Source of the DNA: Solanum dulcamara
Lineage: Eukaryota; Streptophyta; Magnoliopsida; Solanales; Solanaceae
Direction of reading: 5' to 3'
Assembly (NCBI RefSeq): GCF_947179165.1
Contig: NC_077243.1
Coordinates: 32,316,001 to 32,380,000 of the forward strand
DNA length: 64,000 nucleotides
Numbering within the stretch: position 1 is the first letter of the stretch; every line of letters starts with the position of its first letter. The notes under the pieces are model-generated. The model was not told the DNA's origin, made no database searches, and was given only the letters and a program-made list of their open reading frames with translations. Shown here piece after piece: positions 57,940 through 64,000 of this stretch. Position numbers and translations under genes: made by a program.

Positions 57940-58620
57940 TTCACCATCACTCTATCCACAATCACCAGTCACTACCACTAATCACTTCTTCCATCACAAT
58001 CACTACCACCACCACCACCATTGTCAACCACCATTATTGTCGTTTACCACCAGCCACATCTGCTAGCACAATCACCATCGTTGCTAACCACTATTGTCAG
58101 CTGCTACCACATTTATCTTCTTCATCATTATAATTATATCAATTTTCATCACCACCATCATCTCTGTAGATGTCGCCACCTCCATCACCACTACCATCAT
58201 TACAATCAATTTCTACTACCAGCAAACTGCGCTATCACAACTAGCATCGCCGCCCGCTATCACCATACATTCTTTGATCACCATCACCACTGTCGTTACC
58301 TCCACCACTATTATAAGCCACTACCATCACTGTGGTCAATATCTACTACCAACAACCTTCATCACATAACTAGCACCGCCGTCAACTACCACAAAAGCAT
58401 TATCAACCAACACACACTTCAGTCACCATCAATTAATAACATCAATCAATTTCGTCATTACAATCACCAACACCACAATCAATAGCCACCATTATGACAG
58501 TCACCACAACACTAATCACCTCCACCGTCACAGTTATCACCACCATTATTACTAGCCACTAACAACAACTATTAACATCACTACAAACTATCTCCACTAT
58601 CACTAGCAACCACAAGTTTT
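57940..58620 (+). repeat. CAC/ATC-rich low-complexity tract
   Basis: About 680 bp made of degenerate CAC, ATC and ACC triplets, for example CCACCACCACCACCATTGTC at 58008-58027. Overlapping His/Thr/Ile/Ser-rich frames of 71-154 codons in all three plus-strand frames are products of triplet bias and not genes. Confidence 0.85.
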
Positions 58621-59107
58621 TTTAAAAAAAGAATATTTAATTAATTTTTATTTGAATTGTATTTTTATTATATATAAACAAATTATGCACATTCATATGT
58701 TGAAAAACAAATAGTTTTAATCATTTAGTGTTTAGATATTGAGACGAAATCTAGATCATTAGTTGTGCATTCAGATTCAAACGTCTAAATCTTAATGAAA
58801 ATAAATGAGTTAAATTAAATTATAGAATGAGAAGAACCAATTAATATAATTGTGAGGATCCAAAATTCAAGAGTCGTGATGACATATATACTAATCACAC
58901 CAATCGATAGGTCAGTCTCTTATTGATTCAATCTTTAAAAATAACGCAAAAGTAAAGCAATTTAAGAACCGAATAGGTCATAAAACCAATATTTATTATT
59001 TTTAAAACGTTGTAATTTAATTATGTGAGGGCACATCTCTCTTGAAAAGTGAGGGCACATAGATGGATTGAACTTGGTAACCTATTCCACTTTTTTGCTT
59101 GAAGTGT
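58621..59107. other. Intergenic, small LTR-end relic
   Basis: AT-rich. TGTGAGGATCCAAAATTCAAGAGTCGTGATGACA near 58852 resembles a reversed LTR end, but only about 100 bp is similar. No gene. Confidence 0.35.
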
Positions 59108-59400
59108 CACTACAAAAAAAAGGTCAATTTGTGGGGGTCAAAAGAACAAATTACGGGGGTTAAAAAAAACCCGTTATTCATTGTCCTGGCAGTTTTCAAG
59201 ACCCCTGCAGTTACGTTTGTCACGATTAATTTTTGGAGGTTTTGGAGAAACCGCTGCAAACAATTTAGGTGGTCATTTTGCGGCAGTTTTAATCCCCATA
59301 GTTACTTTTTTAGAATTTTTAATACTCCATTATGCGGGGATAATGACCTCCTCAATTGTTTAGGCTATACCCTCAGTAATTGTTAGCATTATTAGCTTTT
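59108..59400 (+). mobile_element. One end of a CACTA transposon
   Basis: CACTACAAAAAAAAGG at 59108 is the canonical CACTA terminus. It is followed by subterminal G-rich/C-rich words (GGGGGTCAAAAG, GGGGGTTAAA, AACCCGTT, AAACCGCTGC). The partner terminus (a TTTTTGTAGTG end) was not found to the right in this window, so the element is truncated or extends beyond it. Confidence 0.7.
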
Positions 59401-59737
59401 TTAAAAAACTTTTTTTATTTTATATAATAGATCACAAGTCACACAAATTTTAGGGTAATTGATAAATTAAGATATACATTCATACTAGCATTTGAACACA
59501 TACAAATAGATTCCAATAAAGGCAGGTAATATAGTCGTGCCCAGAGTCTACTTAGATAAAATTAAAACTAAAGTTACAGCTGATCTTCATTGTACCCGAT
59601 AATTCAATTTACTGCACAATCTACTGATATTAGGAATTCAAAGTCCAAAAATATTGTGATCTCCACTAAACGCAGACTAGTCGTTACCTTTCCGTCCTTA
59701 TGTATCATTGTAACTAAGCTTTTGAGTTATAACACAT

Positions 59738-61190
59738 CTAGGTTGAGTAGCTACACCAAAACCAGCTTGCAACAAATGACTTACCACAACAGGCATATTC
59801 ATGGTCACGGAGTGTGTCGAGGCCTTGGCATCCTAGAGTCGTCGTCATTTTAGGCATAAAATTTAAGGTTCGAGCAGTAGGCAGGCTCCAGAAGATGAGA
59901 GTGTTGTTGCAATGAAGAAATTGATCAACCCACAAGTCATGTAAACAACTAGCAAATGACCACATTATGATTTGGACAAATGTGTCCGACTCCATGAACT
60001 CTATATGACACCCTTTCAATTCCTTCCTTGCAATGTTGTGTCAAAGTTGACATTACACCTCACGAACACTCGATGTTTAGAATATGACTGAGAACGTATT
60101 AGGTCCAAGCAATCATTCAGCATCTCTCTAAATACTTTCCCCTTTTTTGAGTTGTCCCTGAAGATGCTTGGCAATTCTTGAAGAATGATATGGAACATAA
60201 TCATCCTAAAAAAACAAAATCAATAATTATGCAATGAGATTGGAAAAAAAGGACCTGAATAATAAGAAAGACAATAATCACAAAGAACTGCATAACTCAT
60301 TTGAGACAATTCTTTAGAACAGTGCACTGATAACACCAATTGTATTGGCCAAACAGATACACCTTAGAATCATCTAATATGCTTCATTTACAATGTGATC
60401 TCAATTAGTTTTTCTCGAGTAAAGTAGGTAGGTGTTTAATTCCGATAGACCTTCGTCTCAAGGGAAAAAGAATTAATAGAAGAAAAGAAGTCATCAAAAT
60501 ATAAGATGAGCAGATCAGTAAGACCACAATTCAATACTAGAATCTTACAAGGACTTCACAAAACCATTGAGGAACCTTGTTTTAATATTCTAACGACTCA
60601 TAACTTCATTGAAGTTAAAGCAATAACCAACTATTCACTTAGAAATTTTTTAAAATTTTCTACATAACCAAAGCCTATAAATAATTTAATTTGACAAACA
60701 CGAGGTGACATCGGGAATTCCTTTCTACATATACAACTTGTAGATTGTGGCTAAACCATTAAAAAATCACTCTCTGTCACTTGACCCTCTCTGCAAGCAA
60801 ATTTAAGCATCTGATACTGCAAAATAATCTACATGATCAGTGCAGTCTAAAGTCTAAAATAAATAAAAACAAACAAAGCGAAGGATCATGGCTTAAGCAT
60901 ACCTTCCTATACTGGAGACTAGAAGCTTCTCAATAAAATTCTGGGTCAACTTTCTTCATTTTATTGTACTCATCTACATCAACAACACTCTGTCTGTTTC
61001 CTGTATACATCATATAATGTTGTTTGGTTAAAAATTGACAAATGACAAATAATAGAGGTAAGGAAATTAGGTCAACTTTACCATATATACAACTGCATCA
61101 TAATCCCAAACTTCCAAAGTGCCAGAAGAAAAAATAAGATTATCAATGAAGGTCAATGACATTTCCAACACAAGGGCAAGGGCATTGAGT
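59738..61190 (-). pseudogene. Unidentified exon-like fragments inside or next to the CACTA element
   Basis: Several minus-strand pieces look exonic. About 61078-61192 has an acceptor (TTTTTCAG) then DKLNALALVLEMSLTFIDN and a donor. About 60904-61003 reads SVVDVDEYNKMKKVDPEFY, then a stop, then EASSLQYRK and a donor. Around 60770-60800 LKFACREGQVTE follows an acceptor. 60016-60204 and 59738-60019 give KHRVFVRCNVNFDTTLQG and ELKGCHIEFMESDTFVQII in two frames. They may be remains of one captured gene, but I cannot name it and they may be unrelated. At least one stop and one frameshift are present. Confidence 0.3.
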
Positions 61191-61281
61191 TTGTCCTGAA
61201 AAAGCACAGCCGATGATGCAGAGGCCACACTTTGCCAATTCTAAGGCTAGGTCTCTGCCTCAAAACCTAGGATAAAAATGG

Positions 61282-62416
61282 GAGAAAATATCCAAAAGCC
61301 CCCCTAACCTATATCCGGATTTCCAACTACAACTCTAACTTCACGGGAGTCCTATTACCCTCCTAGAGTGTTTAAAACTAAAATTGTTATCTCCCTAAAT
61401 GCTTAGCTGGCAAGGTGAGTGTATTTCAGAGTGAGCAAAAAAAAAACAAATATTAAAACTTTATTTTCAATATCTCTTTTCATAAATATATGTATTTTAA
61501 TTATTATTTTTAATTTATTGTCTTTCTTCTTCATAGCAACAAAGACCAAATTCCTTCACCATTCACCATCTCTAAATCGCCACTGTCACCACCATCTTCA
61601 CCGTTGTTGATTTCACACGAGTTTTTAAACTCTCGTGTAAAAAGCTTGTAAAATCAATCAAATCAATTATAGATAAAATGACATGTATTTATATCACCCT
61701 AGAAGGATTTGATCAGATTTGAAAAAAATCAAATTGGGTTTACATCAAATCCAATTGAACCCCAAAAGAGAATTTTTTTCTTTTCTCAAATCTCAATCAA
61801 TCAACTACATCTCAGGATCCACATGTTATCAATCTCATTAATTGTTCAATCGATGGTGAATAACTTTTTTCTCTTCAAATTTGACGCCGCTGACAATGAC
61901 ATGAAATGCATCATCGGCTCTTCCTCATCTTCCCTAAGAGGAGTACTCGTCTCAGTTGACCTCCATTAATGGCAATCCCACTCCTCCATTCGTCCTCTCT
62001 CTTTCCTTCTCCCTCACTTTTTTTTAGTTTGTCGTTCAGGTTCTCTGGCGAGCAAAGCTTGAATATCGCACGACGAGCTCTACCATCACTATTCATCTTT
62101 GTTCCTCACAAGCCAACTCCGATGGACGTTGATGTTTACATTAATGGTGCAATTACTTTAGGGATTTGAATAAATGGGGGAAATATAGGAGAAAGGGGAA
62201 AAATTATTTAAAAAAACTTTTAAAAAATAAATTAATCAAATTTCCACATGCCAAATGCGTGCAATTCACTGGTCAACATAGATGTGGTTGTGGCTTTTTA
62301 AGGGTGTAATTATTTCAGTTTTAAATAGTTCGGGGGGGTGTAATAGGACTCCCATAAAATTAAGGTGTGTAGTTAAAAATTTGGATATAGATTAGGGGGC
62401 TTTTGGCTATTTTCTC
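61282..62416. mobile_element. Second Mutator-like element with long inverted repeats
   Basis: Terminal inverted repeats of about 110-120 bp begin GAGAAAATATCCAAAAGCCC (left) and GAGAAAATAGCCAAAAGCCC (right, minus strand). They share GGGAGTCCTATTA and GTTTAAAACT blocks. The flanks ATAAAAATGG (61272-61281) and ATAAACATGG (62417-62426) match at 9 of 10 positions. The 1135-bp element has no transposase. Its interior (61540-62160) holds short frames but nothing recognisable. The ends differ from those of the 56960-57904 element, so it is another family. Confidence 0.88.
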
Positions 62417-62426
62417 ATAAACATGG

Positions 62427-63568
62427 TATGATATTGTAGCCTCTTTATGTAAGGTATGATGTTGTAGGATTCTTCAACATAGTGTCTATCCTAGGCAAAG
62501 TTCTTATGATCAAGACTTAAAAAAGAAAAAAAGATGGGAGAAATGTAGTTCTCATTGAAAAGATCTAGTTAGTAATTGCAGAAACTCTGCTATACAAGAC
62601 CATGAAATATGGGAATGTCCCCTTTGAATAACCAAAGCAAAAGATTCTTTCCTCCTTGCAAGTGAAAAAAAGCCTCAACTGCCCTAAAAATCAACAAAAT
62701 AAGCTTATTGTATGATGATTTTTCCAATTTGGGTCATACAAGTACAGAAAATTCTGCTCTATGATCATACGTATCAGCTCATGCAATGTAATTGCTTTTA
62801 GTTTCATATACTCAAATATTTGCTGATCAAGTACACAAACTTGCAAGTGCTTAATTTCCCCAATGTGTTTACTCTGATTGTTCTTTATGTTCATTTTAGT
62901 TTAGAAATTATACAACTCTTCTTCATATTAAAAAAGGGGAATGGGAAGAGGGGTGGTTTAGGAGTTGTAATAGTCGGATGTGTAGTTTAGAGCTTCAAAT
63001 CAGACCTTAATATGTCAAGGTACTACAACAGGACTCAGTACGGTATGTTTTCCCCTCTTCAATCTATATTATTAGCCGAAGTTAATCGGGTTTCTGTTTT
63101 GGTGTAGCTCTGCTTGTAATTGTTCTTTTGAAATATCTGGGAATGCACAGGAACTATAGCATCTTAGGCGCTTTAAGTTTTCTAGTTTCCTAATGTAAAT
63201 TTGTTTTACCACATCATTTGTTGGCTAAGGCAAAAAGTTTAGTCTGTGTTCTAATGCTATAGACAAAAGGTCCTTTCCTTCTCACTGGTTAGTTAAACAC
63301 TTCTTTTCATCAACTTACTTTATTGAAAGCACAAACTTCCATCCGCCTAAACAATAAAACAGAGTGACATATCCAAGTTTATGATAATACCACCTTCCTA
63401 GCAAAACAACGCATTTCATATTTGCTTCATTCTATTCTTTTTTTATGCTTAAATGAACCTCCAATTTAGTCTACCAAATAGTAATGCTATACAGAGTAAA
63501 AATCACCCTGACAATGCTTCTATTAACCAAATTTTACCTAAAGATACTAAACTTAAGCAACTAGATAC
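62427..63568. other. No gene recognised; possible ARF intron remnant
   Basis: Short frames only. If the ARF fragment to the right were intact, its B3 domain exons should lie here on the minus strand, and none is seen. Confidence 0.5.
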
Positions 63569-64000
63569 CTGATTGTCGGGGAGCTAGTGAGACTTGTACA
63601 TAGACATCATCAAAAGTCTCATCCGCCTGTAATCGAACAAATGGAAACCAAATGCCAGATAACTAAACAAATATTCAAAATTTTCTATAATCAACACTAA
63701 ACAAAGAAACCTACACAAGCAAATATTTTAACCGATATGTACCAATTTTTCAATAAAATTGACACCAAGAAGAAGAAAAGTATACTCACTTGTAGCTTCA
63801 CATCTACAAAGCGACATAAGACGTTAGGAAGGAGGTTATAAGCTATGGACAAGTACTCATAGAGATGTTTCAAGTGACCTTGAGGTAGGTATACGACAAC
63901 ACTTCCTTTCTTCGGCAACGAAATAACGGTCCAGCACACACATGCCAGTGCTCCATACACACAGATGCCATTGCCGATGGCGGAGTTGACAATGTCAAAT
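63569..64000 (-). pseudogene. ARF: Auxin response factor 5' fragment (ARF3/ARF4 type)
   Basis: ARFs are nuclear B3-domain transcription factors that bind auxin-response elements. The exon from beyond 64000 down to 63790 reads EHWHVCAGP in one frame and, after a frameshift near 63920, ISLPKKGSVVVYLPQGHL and PNVLCRFVDVKLQ in another. Next, 63569-63626 with clean splice sites reads ADETFDDVYVQVSLAP. Together they match the conserved ARF segment before the B3 domain, closest to ARF3/ETTIN and ARF4 in my reading. The usual LWHACAGP has changed, the frame is broken, and no B3 exon follows to the left. A pseudogene fragment is most likely; a sequencing indel is the alternative. Confidence 0.75.

Noticed and set aside
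57918..58485. His/Thr/Ser-rich frames of up to 154 codons
   Set aside because: They are products of degenerate CAC/ATC triplets and are open in several frames at once. No start context or domain.

Overview
This window is plant nuclear DNA, almost certainly from a Solanaceae species. It has GT-AG introns, a plant phosphoinositide phospholipase C, an auxin response factor fragment and a DEAD-box helicase fragment. It also has a poly(A)-ended tRNA-derived SINE of the SolS type and LTRs ending in GGGGCGTGACA or GGGTCGTGACA, as is common in that family. Nothing prokaryotic or viral is present. About 75-80% of the window is transposable-element DNA in nested layers, and one apparently intact host gene lies near the right side. 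All calls come from reading the sequence; no database search was run. 
Layout: (1) 1-4978 is the 3' half of a decayed Ty3/gypsy chromovirus with its 2.2 kb 3' LTR. (2) 6332-19916 is a minus-strand solo LTR with an AAAAA target duplication. A 10.6 kb minus-strand L1-type LINE (6992-17628, 12-bp target duplication) has split it. The LINE has a long ORF1, an ORF2 that starts inside the ORF1 stop codon, and a 3' module with an uninterrupted 795-codon frame made partly of repeated blocks. (3) 20.3-26.4 kb holds LINE relics, a hAT-type MITE with a perfect 8-bp duplication and a gag-protease-only copia derivative. (4) 26.4-33.5 kb is stacked LTR material, including a 3.2 kb LTR with a promoter rich in G-boxes. 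(5) 33452-43269 is a CACTA-like element carrying pieces of two host genes (an RH16-type DEAD-box helicase with introns, and an EMB2752-like small protein). A copia element was later inserted in it. (6) 43.3-48.1 kb is more LTR sequence, including a 25-bp minisatellite. (7) 48.4-49.6 kb has a second hAT MITE and a SINE with a 17-bp duplication. (8) 49783-56352 (minus) is a 12-exon PI-PLC gene. (9) 56960-57904 and 61282-62416 are two Mutator-like elements with long terminal inverted repeats and 9-10 bp duplications. Between them lie a CAC/ATC-rich tract, one end of another CACTA element and unidentified exon-like fragments. (10) 63569-64000 is the 5' end of a broken ARF gene. 
The most interesting host-gene observation is in the PLC. 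The exon that opens the Y catalytic half has been tandemly amplified with its short intron, so the GAPQYK..AIHAGKA block occurs four times. Every extra exon is phase 0-0, keeps canonical splice sites and has no stop, predicting an 889-residue enzyme against roughly 590 usually. The most interesting mobile-element observation is the LINE's 3' ORF and its repeats. Relative ages can be read from the nesting: solo LTR before LINE, and LTR before CACTA-like element before copia.
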